64,000 nt of DNA from Streptomonospora mangrovi (lineage in GTDB: Bacteria; Actinomycetota; Actinomycetes; Streptosporangiales; Streptosporangiaceae): positions 209,331 to 273,330 of the forward strand of contig NZ_JAJAQC010000003.1 in the NCBI RefSeq assembly GCF_027604915.1. Direction: 5' to 3'. Both the position numbers and the translations under genes were made by a program. Under the pieces are notes generated by a model, which was not told where the DNA came from, did no database searches, and saw nothing but the letters and a program-made list of their open reading frames with translations. Shown here in pieces: positions 43,987-52,432 of the stretch. Positions within the stretch are counted from its first letter, which is position 1. The number at the start of each line of letters is the position of its first letter.

Positions 43987-45339
43987 TCACAGCGGGACCT
44001 CCGGGAGGGTGAAGTCCGTGCGCGCGGAGCGCCGCGCCTGCGGGGCCGGCTGCACCCCGAACGCCGCCGGCACGGTCTCGCCGGCCGCGTGGATGCGCGT
44101 GGCGATGTGGCGCGGCAGCGGGAACCGGCGGAACTCGCCGCGCACCGTGCCGCTGCCGTCCTGGGGGTAGGCCTCGAACTTCAGCATGGGCTCCAGCCGG
44201 AACTCCTCCTGGCGGGTGGAGGCCACCACCGCGACCTCGGCCACCCGGCGCGAGCCGTCGGGGTAGCGGCTCAGGTGCACGATCACGTCCACGGCCGCGT
44301 TGATCTGGTCGCGCAGCGCCTCGAACGGGATCTTCACCTCCGACATCGACGCCAGCGTCAGCAGCCGGTGCACCGCGTCCTCGGCGGAGTTGGCGTGCAC
44401 GGTCGCCAGCGAGCCGTCGTGGCCGGTGTTCATCGCCTGCATCATGTCCAGGGTCTCGGCCCCGCGGACCTCGCCGACGATGATCCGGTCGGGCCGCATC
44501 CGCAGGGAGTTGCGGACCAGGTCGCGGATGGTGATCTGCCCGGCGCCCTCGATGTTGGGCGGGCGGGCCTCCAGCCGGATCACGTGCTCCTGCTGGAGTT
44601 GGAGTTCGGCGCTGTCCTCGATGGTCACCACGCGCTCGTGCGCCGGGACGAAGCTCGACAGCGCGTTGAGGAAGGTGGTCTTGCCGGTGCCGGTGCCCCC
44701 CGAGATCACCACGTTGAAGCGGGCGCGCACCAGCGACGCCAGCAGCACCGCCGTGGCGCCGTCGACGCTGCCCTTGGCCACCAGCTCCTCGACCGTGAAC
44801 GGCTTGGGGAACCGGCGGATCGTGATGACCGGACCGCTCAGCGACAGCGGCGGGATGATCACGTTCACCCGCTCGCCGGTGGGCAGCCGGGCGTCGACCA
44901 TCGGGCTGGACTCGTCGATGCGCCGGTTGACCTGCGACACGATCCGGTCGATCGTCTGCATCAACTGCTCTTCGCTGGTGAAGGCGGTGTCGATGCGGTG
45001 CACCCGGCCCCGCTGCTCGATGTAGATGTTGTCGGGGCCGTTCACCATGATCTCGGTGATGCTCTCGTCGGCCAGCAGCGGCTCCAGCACACCCAGCCCC
45101 AGCGCCTCGTCCACGACGCGCCGGACCAGCGTGCCGCGTTCGCGGTCGCTGAGCACCGGCCCCTCGCGGGAGATGATGTGGCCCACGACCTTCTCCAGGC
45201 GCGTGCGCCGCTGCTCCAGGGTGAGGGCGGCCATGTCGTCCAGGTTGACCTCGTGCAGCAGCCGCTGCCGCCAGTGGGCGATCTGGTCGATGGGGTGGTC
45301 GTTGCCGTGGTCCTCGGTGAGGCGGTCTTTCAGTGCCAT
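43987..45339 (-). CDS. tadA: TadA/CpaF secretion ATPase
   Basis: A 450-residue type II/IV secretion ATPase. Walker A 'GGTGTGKT' is at 214-221, the Asp box around 'VTIEDSAELQL' at 238-248, Walker B 'RIIVGEVRG' at 285-293 and the His box 'TGHDGSLATVHANS' at 305-318. The N-terminal CpaF domain precedes it. It powers pilin extrusion. It follows tadE and precedes tadB, the usual Tad order. Confidence 0.94.
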   Translation of the reverse strand: MALKDRLTEDHGNDHPIDQIAHWRQRLLHEVNLDDMAALTLEQRRTRLEKVVGHIISREGPVLSDRERGTLVRRVVDEALGLGVLEPLLADESITEIMVNGPDNIYIEQRGRVHRIDTAFTSEEQLMQTIDRIVSQVNRRIDESSPMVDARLPTGERVNVIIPPLSLSGPVITIRRFPKPFTVEELVAKGSVDGATAVLLASLVRARFNVVISGGTGTGKTTFLNALSSFVPAHERVVTIEDSAELQLQQEHVIRLEARPPNIEGAGQITIRDLVRNSLRMRPDRIIVGEVRGAETLDMMQAMNTGHDGSLATVHANSAEDAVHRLLTLASMSEVKIPFEALRDQINAAVDVIVHLSRYPDGSRRVAEVAVVASTRQEEFRLEPMLKFEAYPQDGSGTVRGEFRRFPLPRHIATRIHAAGETVPAAFGVQPAPQARRSARTDFTLPEVPL

Positions 45340-45403
45340 GGGCGTACCTGGGAATCGGTCGGGCCAAACGGGCGGGCGGATCGGGCGGCGGGGGTCGCGG
45401 GGG

Positions 45404-45772
45404 TCATAGCGGCATGTCCACGCGCCGGGTCAGGTCGAGGTCGAAGCCGGGGGTGGGGAACATCAGCGGGAAGTCCACCGCGATCTCGGTGTAGTACCCG
45501 CCCTCACCGTTCTCTCCCACCGTCACCTCGGCCTGATCCAGCCATGTCGGCAGCGCCGCGCGGGCGGTGGAGCCCGCCGCGTCCAGGCCCTGGAGGCCGG
45601 CGACGCGCGCACCCGCCCGCGCCGCGTGCTCCATGCGCTCGGCGGCGATGAACGCGAAGAAGGTCTCCAGCGCGATGGTCGCCACGAGCACGAACAGCGG
45701 GAAGTACGCGGCGAACTCCAGGATCTGCGACCCCCGGTCGCCGCGCCGCCGTGCCCGCGTGTGCGCTCGCAT
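45404..45772 (-). CDS. tadE: TadE-family pseudopilin
   Basis: A 122-residue TadE-like protein. The motif 'RGDRGSQILEFAAYFPLFVLV' (Glu at +5 after Gly) leads into one membrane helix and then 'AARAGARVAG', as is usual for TadE. It starts 24 bases after the TadZ-TadE fusion gene. Confidence 0.85.
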   Translation of the reverse strand: MRAHTRARRRGDRGSQILEFAAYFPLFVLVATIALETFFAFIAAERMEHAARAGARVAGLQGLDAAGSTARAALPTWLDQAEVTVGENGEGGYYTEIAVDFPLMFPTPGFDLDLTRRVDMPL

Positions 45773-45795
45773 GACTCACCTTTCGTCGTGCCACG

Positions 45796-47439
45796 TCAGC
45801 CCTCGGGCAGGATCAGCGCCTGGCTGCTGATCCGCCACGGGCCGTCGACGCCGGGCAGGAACACCGGTGTGGCGATGCTGACCTGCACGGCCTCACCGCC
45901 CTCGGTGTCGATGATCTCGACCGAGAAGGTCCCCTCCTCGTTCCAGGGCGGGCTGACCCGCTTGGCCGCCTCCTCCTCGACCGCCTCCAGGTCGGAGGGG
46001 TCGATGGCGGCCTGGCGCGCGCCCTCGTTGGCGGCGTGGGAGGCGAACATCCCGGTCAGTCCCACCAGCAGGATCTGCCAGGTGATCAGCAGCGCCAGCC
46101 CGACGAACGGCAGCGTCGAGGCGAACTCCACGAACAGCGCCCCGGAGTCGCCGCGCCGCCGCCACGCGCGGACCCGGCGCCCGCGCGGCGAGGTGAGGTC
46201 GGGGTCGACCTCCAGCGGCCCCGACGGGGAGAACACCGCGGACTCCCCGGGGCCGGTCTGGTCGTAGGGCGACTCCGGCCGGTTCAGCATGCCCAGCTCG
46301 CCGGCGATCTGGGCGTAGGCCCGCAGCAGGTTCTCGTCGGTCAGCCGCGCCGGATTGCCGGTGTTGGCGGCCTCCTCGACCGCGCGGAAGGCCGCCGGGA
46401 CCGTGGTGCGCAGGGTGGGCGTGGCCAGCAGCTTGCGCGCGAAGTCGGGCTGGATCTCGTTCTTGCGGCTGTGCCGCATCAGCAGCACGGTGGTGTTGCG
46501 GGAGTCGCGGATCTGGAGCCGCCCCCACATCGCCACCACCCGCTGGGCGGCGCGCAGCGCCGGAAGGTCGGGGTTGACCAGCAGCACCGCGGTGTCTGCC
46601 AGCTCCACCGCCATGGCCGTGGCCTCGGTGGTGGCGGCGCCGCAGTCGACGATCACCAGGTCGTAGCGCGACCGCAGCGCCCCCAGGATCTGGCGGGTGG
46701 CGCGGCCGGTGACGTCCTCGCCGCGCTCGCCGTCGTTGGGCGCCAGCAGGATGTGCAGGCCCTCGGGGTGCACGTACAGGGTGTCGGCCAGCATCGAGGC
46801 GCTGATGTCGTCGGACGCCTCGACCAGGTCCACGATGCTGCGCCGGTGCTTGAGGTCGAAGTAGCCGGGGATGTCGCCCGACTGGAGGTCGAGGTCCACC
46901 AGGCACACCAGCCGCCCCGAGCGGGCCGCGATGCGCGCCAGGTGGATGGCGCTGGTGGTGGTGCCCACCCCGCCCTTGGCCCCCGACAGGGTGATGATCG
47001 ACCCCTTGCGGCCGTCCATGGGGACGTCCAGCGAGGCGGCCTCCAGGTGGCGGCGCAGGGTGCGCGACCAGTCGGCGGCCGTGGTGACCCGGGCGCCGAT
47101 CTGCTCGACGGTGGCGTGGGTGGGCAGCACGCTGCGCGCGCCCGCCTCCATGGCGTTGGTGAAGGTGTCGGCGTCGACGTCGTCAACCACGAGGATGACC
47201 GCGAGCTGTGGGCGGCTGCGCGACAGGTCGCGGATGAGGTCGAGGACCGGCAGCGGCCCCATGCGCTCGTGCACCAGGACGACGTCGAGCGTGGGCACCT
47301 GCCCCACGCTGTCGCTGATCTCCTGCGAGGAGCGGTGCACACCCACCACCTCGCAGTCGAGCAGTTCCTCGAAGCGCGCGGTCAGCGCGGCCTCGACGTC
47401 GGCCGAGGGCACCCCGAGCATGACCTGGTAGGTGCTCAT
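45796..47439 (-). CDS. TadZ/CpaE-like ATPase fused to a TadE domain
   Basis: A 547-residue protein in two parts. Residues 1-130 are a receiver-like N-domain and 145-385 a MinD/ParA-type ATPase with deviant Walker A 'GAKGGVGTTT' (about 153-162) and 'LVIVDCGAAT', as in TadZ/CpaE, the polar localiser of Tad pili. After an acidic linker, residues 429-547 form a TadE-like segment ('GDSGALFVEFASTLPFVGLAL', Glu at +5) with a membrane helix and an exported tail. The two functions are normally separate genes; the frame is continuous here. ATG at 47439 overlaps the stop of the upstream cpaB-like gene. Confidence 0.85.
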   Translation of the reverse strand: MSTYQVMLGVPSADVEAALTARFEELLDCEVVGVHRSSQEISDSVGQVPTLDVVLVHERMGPLPVLDLIRDLSRSRPQLAVILVVDDVDADTFTNAMEAGARSVLPTHATVEQIGARVTTAADWSRTLRRHLEAASLDVPMDGRKGSIITLSGAKGGVGTTTSAIHLARIAARSGRLVCLVDLDLQSGDIPGYFDLKHRRSIVDLVEASDDISASMLADTLYVHPEGLHILLAPNDGERGEDVTGRATRQILGALRSRYDLVIVDCGAATTEATAMAVELADTAVLLVNPDLPALRAAQRVVAMWGRLQIRDSRNTTVLLMRHSRKNEIQPDFARKLLATPTLRTTVPAAFRAVEEAANTGNPARLTDENLLRAYAQIAGELGMLNRPESPYDQTGPGESAVFSPSGPLEVDPDLTSPRGRRVRAWRRRGDSGALFVEFASTLPFVGLALLITWQILLVGLTGMFASHAANEGARQAAIDPSDLEAVEEEAAKRVSPPWNEEGTFSVEIIDTEGGEAVQVSIATPVFLPGVDGPWRISSQALILPEG

Positions 47440-48266
47440 CACTCGCCCTCGGGCTGGTCGGCCGCGGGGGACTCCTCGGCGCCGGCGGAGGGCTCGGCGG
47501 CGCCGGGCGCGACGGTGCCGCCGGCCTCGGCGTCGTCGGCCTGCTCCTCGATCAGCTCCAACTGGTCCTCGGTGCAGAACTCCAGGTTGCCGGGGTCGCC
47601 GGAGCCCTGCGGGCTGACCGCCGCCAGCCGCAGGCTGGTGGCGAACGCCTCGGCGTAGGTGAGGTTGAGCGCCTGCTCGGGCGTGAGGCGGAAGGTGACG
47701 GGCACGACGCTGTTGGTGTCGCCGGTGGTCTCGTCGATGGAGGACCCGATGTCGCCGATGTCGAGGATCTCGATGTTGGTCAGCACTCGGTAGGCGCACG
47801 CCTGGGCCTGGCCCTCGCCCGGGTTGAACGCGGCGTAGACGTCCACCCGCGACTGGCGCACCACCTTGCCGGCCACCCCGGTCTCGGCGTCGACCATGAT
47901 CGCGATCTCGCGCTCGCCCTCCTCGAGGTCGGGCGCGGGGATCACCATGCTGCGTTGCAGGAGTTCGCCCTCCTGGAGCGCGCTGGAGGCCACCGGGAGC
48001 CGCCCGACCTCCTCGCTGATCTCGCTGAAGTCGCCGATGAAGGTGTCGGCGTCGAAGAAGCGCGCGGGGACCTCGTACTCCTCCAGCATGTCGGGCGTGA
48101 TCTGCTCGTAGGGCTGGACGTCCTGGGTCAGCCGCAGGGCCGTGCGGTAGCTGCCCAGTTCGTTGTTGAGCGTGCCCACGTACGACACCACCGTGAGGAA
48201 CACGGCCACACCGCCGATGGTGGCGATGATCATGAGCAGAATGCCGCGCCGTTGACGAGGGTTCAT
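47439..48266 (-). CDS. cpaB: CpaB/RcpC-like SAF-domain protein
   Basis: A 275-residue protein with one N-terminal membrane helix (8-30), a SAF domain ('TQDVQPYEQITPDMLEEYEVP' begins it) and the RcpC C-domain. It ends in an acidic Ala/Glu-rich tail. CpaB proteins are part of the Tad export channel. Its stop overlaps the start of the TadZ-TadE gene (ATGA), showing tight coupling. Confidence 0.87.
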   Translation of the reverse strand: MNPRQRRGILLMIIATIGGVAVFLTVVSYVGTLNNELGSYRTALRLTQDVQPYEQITPDMLEEYEVPARFFDADTFIGDFSEISEEVGRLPVASSALQEGELLQRSMVIPAPDLEEGEREIAIMVDAETGVAGKVVRQSRVDVYAAFNPGEGQAQACAYRVLTNIEILDIGDIGSSIDETTGDTNSVVPVTFRLTPEQALNLTYAEAFATSLRLAAVSPQGSGDPGNLEFCTEDQLELIEEQADDAEAGGTVAPGAAEPSAGAEESPAADQPEGE

Positions 48267-48345
48267 GGCGCTCCATTTCTAAACGGACGGGGGGCCACTG
48301 GGCCGCTGGGGTGGACGGCGCCGGGGCGGGGCTGCCGGGCGGCGC

Positions 48346-49914
48346 TCATTTGGGGGCGCGGGGGATGGAGAGGTCGTGCGCGCGGTCGTCGTCGGCGGAC
48401 TCGGCCGAGGCGGCCGAGGACCGGGCGGCCGGCCGCGCGGCGGCGGGGCCGGCGGCCGCGGCGCGCGGACCGGTGTCGGCGCCGGTGACCCCGCCGCCGC
48501 GGTGGTGGGCGTGCGGCAGGGCCGAGACCGGGAGCGACGCCGCGTGCGGTGCCGACTGGAGCCGGTAGCCGGGAGGCGCGGTGTCGGCGGGCGCGGGCGG
48601 CGAGGGCGCGGCGCCGGCGGGTGCCGGCCCGGCGAGCGCCGCGGACTCCGGCGGCCCGGCGGAGTCGGCGGGACCGCCGTGCAGCGGCGGGAGTTCCTGC
48701 GGGACGGGGAGGTCTTCGTCCTCGATCGGCTCGGTGTAGCGCGGGCGCGGCCGCTGCGGCGCGGCGGGGTCGGGACCCGGGTGGGGCGCCGTCGGCGGGC
48801 GGTGGGGCGCGCCGGGGCCGGTGGCCGGCGGCGGGCCGGGCACCGGGTGGGGCGCCGGGCCGTGGGCGGGCGCGGGTGTCGGTGCCGGGTGGTGCGCGGG
48901 TGCCGGGCCGTGTGCGGGCGGGGATCCCTGGGGGCGGTGCGGGGCGGCCGGCGCCGGGTGCGGTGGCCGGGTGGGCGCGGTGTGCGGCGCGGCGACGGGC
49001 GCGGGCGCGCCGGGGGAGGGCTGGGCCGGGGCCTGCGGCGGCCGGGTGCGCCCGGCGGAGGAGGCGCCGGCCGCCGCGCCGCAGAACCGGCACGCCGGTC
49101 CCACGGCGGGCTCACCGCACCAGGAGCAGGTGGTGGGCCGCACCGAGCGGGCGGGGTCGGTGAGGGCTCGCGGGTGGGCGCTGAACGCCACGAACTCCAC
49201 GTACTTGGCCGAACCCCAGTAGAGCGACCCCAGCGGCTGCGGCGGCAGCCGCCGCACCGCGACCGCCCGCATGACGGGCAGGAACTGCTCCTCGAAGGCC
49301 GAGGGGTCGACGTTGTCGCCGCAGGAGTGCAGCACCTGCACGGGCTCCTGCGGGCGGAACGGCACCACGGAGGCGGGGTCGGCCTTGTTGACGCGGCCCA
49401 CCTGGGGCACCGGCGAGCACACGGCGAGGTAGGTGACCCCCGGCGCGAACGAGCCGAGGTGCTGGCGCACCGAGATCGGGATGGTCGCGAGGTTGGCGAC
49501 GTTGCGCAGCCAGCCGCCCGCCAGGGTGTGCCGGGGGAGTTCGTCGGCCAGGCCGGCGATCATGCCCGGCGGGAGGTAGGGCGACAGGTAGGCGAGCTGG
49601 TCGGCGATCAGCGAGAGCGCCAGGGGCGAGAGGTCCATGCCCACCGCCGCGACGGAGTCGGACAGCAGCGCGCCGCGCGCGAAGGCGACGGCGCGCCGCG
49701 CGGGTTCGCCCCGCCAGCGCGGGTAGAGCGCCACCACCTTGGCCCCCTGGGCGGTGTGGTAGCGGGCGAACTCCACGAACGCCCCCGCCTGACCGGCCAG
49801 GTCGTGACCGTCCAGGGCGAAGCGCGCCGCCTGGGTCCCGCCGAGATGCCCCGTGGTGGGGATGTCGGCGAGCAGCGCGACGACGCTGGAGGGCCTGGGG
49901 TGGTCAGAGGTCAC
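48346..49914 (-). CDS. Zinc-ribbon protein of unknown function (copy 1), Tad-linked
   Basis: A 522-residue protein. Residues 1-255 form a conserved globular domain ('VVALLADIPTTGHLGG', 'GAKVVALYPRWRGEPARRAVAF', 'LPRHTLAGGWLR'). A zinc ribbon CxxC-x8-CxxC follows (C263, C266, C275, C278), then a 240-residue tail rich in Pro, Ala and His with no defined structure. It is paralogous to the next upstream gene over the globular and ribbon parts. I do not recognise the family. It lies 80 bases upstream of cpaB on the same strand and may be part of that operon. GTG start at 49914. Confidence 0.65.
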   Translation of the reverse strand: MTSDHPRPSSVVALLADIPTTGHLGGTQAARFALDGHDLAGQAGAFVEFARYHTAQGAKVVALYPRWRGEPARRAVAFARGALLSDSVAAVGMDLSPLALSLIADQLAYLSPYLPPGMIAGLADELPRHTLAGGWLRNVANLATIPISVRQHLGSFAPGVTYLAVCSPVPQVGRVNKADPASVVPFRPQEPVQVLHSCGDNVDPSAFEEQFLPVMRAVAVRRLPPQPLGSLYWGSAKYVEFVAFSAHPRALTDPARSVRPTTCSWCGEPAVGPACRFCGAAAGASSAGRTRPPQAPAQPSPGAPAPVAAPHTAPTRPPHPAPAAPHRPQGSPPAHGPAPAHHPAPTPAPAHGPAPHPVPGPPPATGPGAPHRPPTAPHPGPDPAAPQRPRPRYTEPIEDEDLPVPQELPPLHGGPADSAGPPESAALAGPAPAGAAPSPPAPADTAPPGYRLQSAPHAASLPVSALPHAHHRGGGVTGADTGPRAAAAGPAAARPAARSSAASAESADDDRAHDLSIPRAPK

Positions 49915-50406
49915 GGGGCAAGCTCCCGGGGGTTGCGGGCTTGGTCTGGCCTTTTTCGACTTTTGTCGGCAGGAGTGTCAACGGGGTACCGACAGGCGCG
50001 GCGATAGGGGCGGGTTGGCACTGTCCCGGCATATGGTAACGGGGCGCCGCTGATCAGTGGGGTTAGAGTCGGGTCTCCTGTGCGGCGGTGGGGCTGCCGG
50101 TGCGCACGGGACGAACCCGCCCCCCTCACGGACGGCACTGACGTGCGGGATCGTCTGCGGAGCCGCCGATACCGGTCACGGGGCCGGCGCGAGCGGCCGC
50201 GCCGAAGCGGTGCGTCGCGGTCGCGCGCCGATTGCGGACGGCTGCGGAATTCCCGGTCCGCGAACCGTTCTTTGAGCTGTATTCATCTATTCCGTCGCCG
50301 TTTCGCGTCGGGTTCTCCGCGGTGTCCTCCGAAGTCGGTGGTTCCGAAGTCGGGTGTCCGAAGGGCGGGATAAACACCGCGGAGATTCGGTGGGTGGGCT
50401 CTGTTT
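49915..50406. other. Region between the zinc-ribbon paralogues
   Basis: 492 bases, AT-richer near 50265-50410, with no supported gene. It probably carries the end of one unit and the promoter for the 49914 gene and the tad operon. CGAAGTCGG is present twice near 50328-50355. Confidence 0.45.
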
Positions 50407-51609
50407 TCAGTTGTTCGTGGGGGCGCGCAGCGGGTGGCCGGGCCGGCGGCCGTTCGGCGCGACGGGCAGCGACGCGGGGGGTTCGTGGAAGACCGCGACG
50501 GGGCGCGGCGCCCGGGCGGGGGGCGCGGTGGGCGCCGGAGCGGGCGGCGGCGAAGGCGGCGGCGCGGTGGTCGCGGCGGCGGGCGCGGACGCGGCGGGCG
50601 CGGGTTCGGCGGGCGGCGGGGCGGCGGCCCGCTCGGTGCCGGGTTCGGCGGGCGCGGGTTCGGCGCGCGGCCGGGGGACGGCCATGACCGGTGCGGGCGG
50701 CGCGGGGTCGGCGGCGGTGCCCGGGCGCGCGGCTGCCGAGCGGCGGGGGCGTACGCGCGGGGGCGGGGTGTTGGCCGCCGCGCAGAAGGGGCAGCGCCGC
50801 ACGGCGACGGGTTCGCCGCACCAGGCGCAGGGGGTGGTGGGCACGGATTCGACCGCGCGGCTCAGCGCCTGCGGGTGCACGCTGAACACCGCGAACTCCA
50901 CCAGGTGGTGGGACTTCCAGTACCGAGGCGCCAGGGGCTGGGCGGGTGCGGTGGCGGTCTGGCTGGGGCGCAGCAGTGGGGCGAGGTGGTCGGCCACGAT
51001 GTCGGCCGCGGCGTGGCCCGAGGGCGCCGAGAGCATGCCCACCGGGGAGTCGGGGATCATCGGCGGGGGTTCGGGTTCGCCCCGGTGGAAGCGGTCGACC
51101 TGCGGCCACGGTGAGCAGTAGGCCAGGAAGGAGGTGCCGGGGGCGTAAGAGGCGAGGTGGCGGCCCAGCGTGGTGGGGAGGTCGGCGAACGAGCCGAGGG
51201 TGCGCAGCCAGGCGCCCGCCAGCACGTGGCGGGGGAGTTCGCGGGCCAGCGCCGCCACCAGCCCGGCCGGGAGGTGGGGCGCGAGGTGGGCGAGCTGGTC
51301 GGTGACCAGGGACAGCGGCAGCGGCGCGAGTTCGACCGGGACGCCGGCGATGTGGTCGGTGAGCAGCGCCGCGCGCACGAAGCCGATGGCGCGTTCGGCG
51401 GGTTCGGCGCGCCAACTGGGGTAGAGCGCCACGACCTTGCGGCCCTGGGCGAGTTCGGCGGCGGTGAAGTCGAGCAGCGGCAGGCAGCCCTCGCGGGGGT
51501 CGCCCGCGACGGGCAGGCGCGGCGCGCGCACCGGGCCGAGGTGGCCGGTGGAGGGGATGTCGGCCAGCAGCGCGACCGTGCTGGCCGAGGCGGTGCGGAT
51601 GGCGGCCAT
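50407..51609 (-). CDS. Zinc-ribbon protein of unknown function (copy 2)
   Basis: A 400-residue paralogue of the 48346 protein. Shared blocks are 'TVALLADIPSTGHLGP', 'GRKVVALYPSWRAEPAERAIGF', 'ELPRHVLAGAWLR', 'LAYCSPWPQVDRF' and the ribbon C261-x2-C264-x8-C273-x2-C276, followed by a shorter Pro/Ala tail. ATG at 51609 is chosen for the strong GAGGGGAG in front of it; the frame is open further upstream. Function is unknown; the duplication next to tad genes suggests a linked role. Confidence 0.65.
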   Translation of the reverse strand: MAAIRTASASTVALLADIPSTGHLGPVRAPRLPVAGDPREGCLPLLDFTAAELAQGRKVVALYPSWRAEPAERAIGFVRAALLTDHIAGVPVELAPLPLSLVTDQLAHLAPHLPAGLVAALARELPRHVLAGAWLRTLGSFADLPTTLGRHLASYAPGTSFLAYCSPWPQVDRFHRGEPEPPPMIPDSPVGMLSAPSGHAAADIVADHLAPLLRPSQTATAPAQPLAPRYWKSHHLVEFAVFSVHPQALSRAVESVPTTPCAWCGEPVAVRRCPFCAAANTPPPRVRPRRSAAARPGTAADPAPPAPVMAVPRPRAEPAPAEPGTERAAAPPPAEPAPAASAPAAATTAPPPSPPPAPAPTAPPARAPRPVAVFHEPPASLPVAPNGRRPGHPLRAPTNN

Positions 51610-51942
51610 GCGGGCTCCCCTCGGCGGTTGACCGGACAAACGTGCGGGGCAGGGCAGGAGTCGGGCGACGCGTGGGGCGCTGGGGCGGGCGCGGTGCGGC
51701 GGAAAATCACCAGGGATTTGTATAGTAGCCAATTCCGATCAGCGCCCGGTGGCGGAAAGAACACGCTGTGGAAAAGCCTCTGTTGCGGTTGCCGGGTCCC
51801 CTCGTCCGCGCGCTCCGCCCGGTGGTAGTGGGGAAATCCCCGCGCTGGGCCGCCGCCACACCTCCACCGCGCGGGTTGCGGGCGGCGGTGGAAGGCGCGG
51901 CAGGCGCGGCAGGCCCGGCGAGCGCGGACGGTCAGGGGCGGC
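51610..51942. other. Intergenic region without a gene
   Basis: 333 bases. An AT-richer section around 51700-51740 ('TTTGTATAGTAGCCAATT') probably holds the promoter for the minus-strand zinc-ribbon gene. Nothing else is seen. Confidence 0.45.
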
Positions 51943-52347
51943 TCAGGCCAGGGCCGCGGCGAAAGCGGCCGTGTCCTGGTACTCGCGCCAGTGCGCGATG
52001 CGCCCGTTGGCGGCCCGCAGCACCACCACGAAGGCGCCTCGCCCCCGGGCGCCGGTCCGCGGGACCGTGGCCGTCAACTGGTACTCGGCGATGATCACCT
52101 CGGGGTCGGCGGTCTCGTGGATCTCCACCTCACTGAACCCCTCGAACACCACGGGCAGGGCCTCGCGGCCGGCCCGCGTCATGGCCACCACGTTCTCGCG
52201 GCCCTCGGTCCGGCGGTGGGCGGGGGGAGCGAACGGCTGCTCCACGACGACGTCGGGGGCCAGCATCTCCGGGTCGAAGCCGGGGCGTCCGGCGAGGGCG
52301 TTGCGCTGGAAGCGGGCGAAAAGGTCGCGCGGGCTCTGCTCGGTCAT
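51943..52347 (-). CDS. SnoaL/NTF2-like ketosteroid-isomerase-fold protein
   Basis: A 134-residue protein of the NTF2-like superfamily, with 'DLFARFQRNALAG' at the N-terminus, 'ALPVVFEGFSEVEIHETADPEVIIAEYQL' in the middle and 'RGAFVVVLRAANGRIAHWREYQD' near the end, the typical cone-fold pattern. Related proteins are isomerases, hydratases or carriers; the ligand is unknown. It is divergent from a TetR gene with two operators between them and is presumably its target. Confidence 0.75.
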   Translation of the reverse strand: MTEQSPRDLFARFQRNALAGRPGFDPEMLAPDVVVEQPFAPPAHRRTEGRENVVAMTRAGREALPVVFEGFSEVEIHETADPEVIIAEYQLTATVPRTGARGRGAFVVVLRAANGRIAHWREYQDTAAFAAALA

Positions 52348-52369
52348 GGGGCGTCCCTTCGAAGGAGAT

Positions 52370-52391
52370 AAGATGAGCCGAGGCTCATCTT
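52370..52391. promoter_or_regulatory. TetR operator 1 (perfect inverted repeat)
   Basis: AAGATGAGCC and GGCTCATCTT are exact complements around a two-base centre. The site lies between the divergent NTF2-like and TetR genes. Confidence 0.7.
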
Positions 52392-52397
52392 GAAATT

Positions 52398-52413
52398 ATG
52401 AGCCATGACTCAT
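52398..52413. promoter_or_regulatory. TetR operator 2 (imperfect copy)
   Basis: ATGAG-N6-CTCAT repeats the arms of operator 1 and continues into the same CTT, about 25 bases away. It is nearest the TetR start and suggests autoregulation. Confidence 0.6.
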
Positions 52414-52432
52414 CTTGTCAACGAGTGGACCC

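Noticed and set aside
35947..51609. Type II secretion system or conjugation locus
   Set aside because: CpaB, Flp and TadE-type proteins and the TadA-B-C order are specific to Tad; no secretin, relaxase or coupling protein is present.
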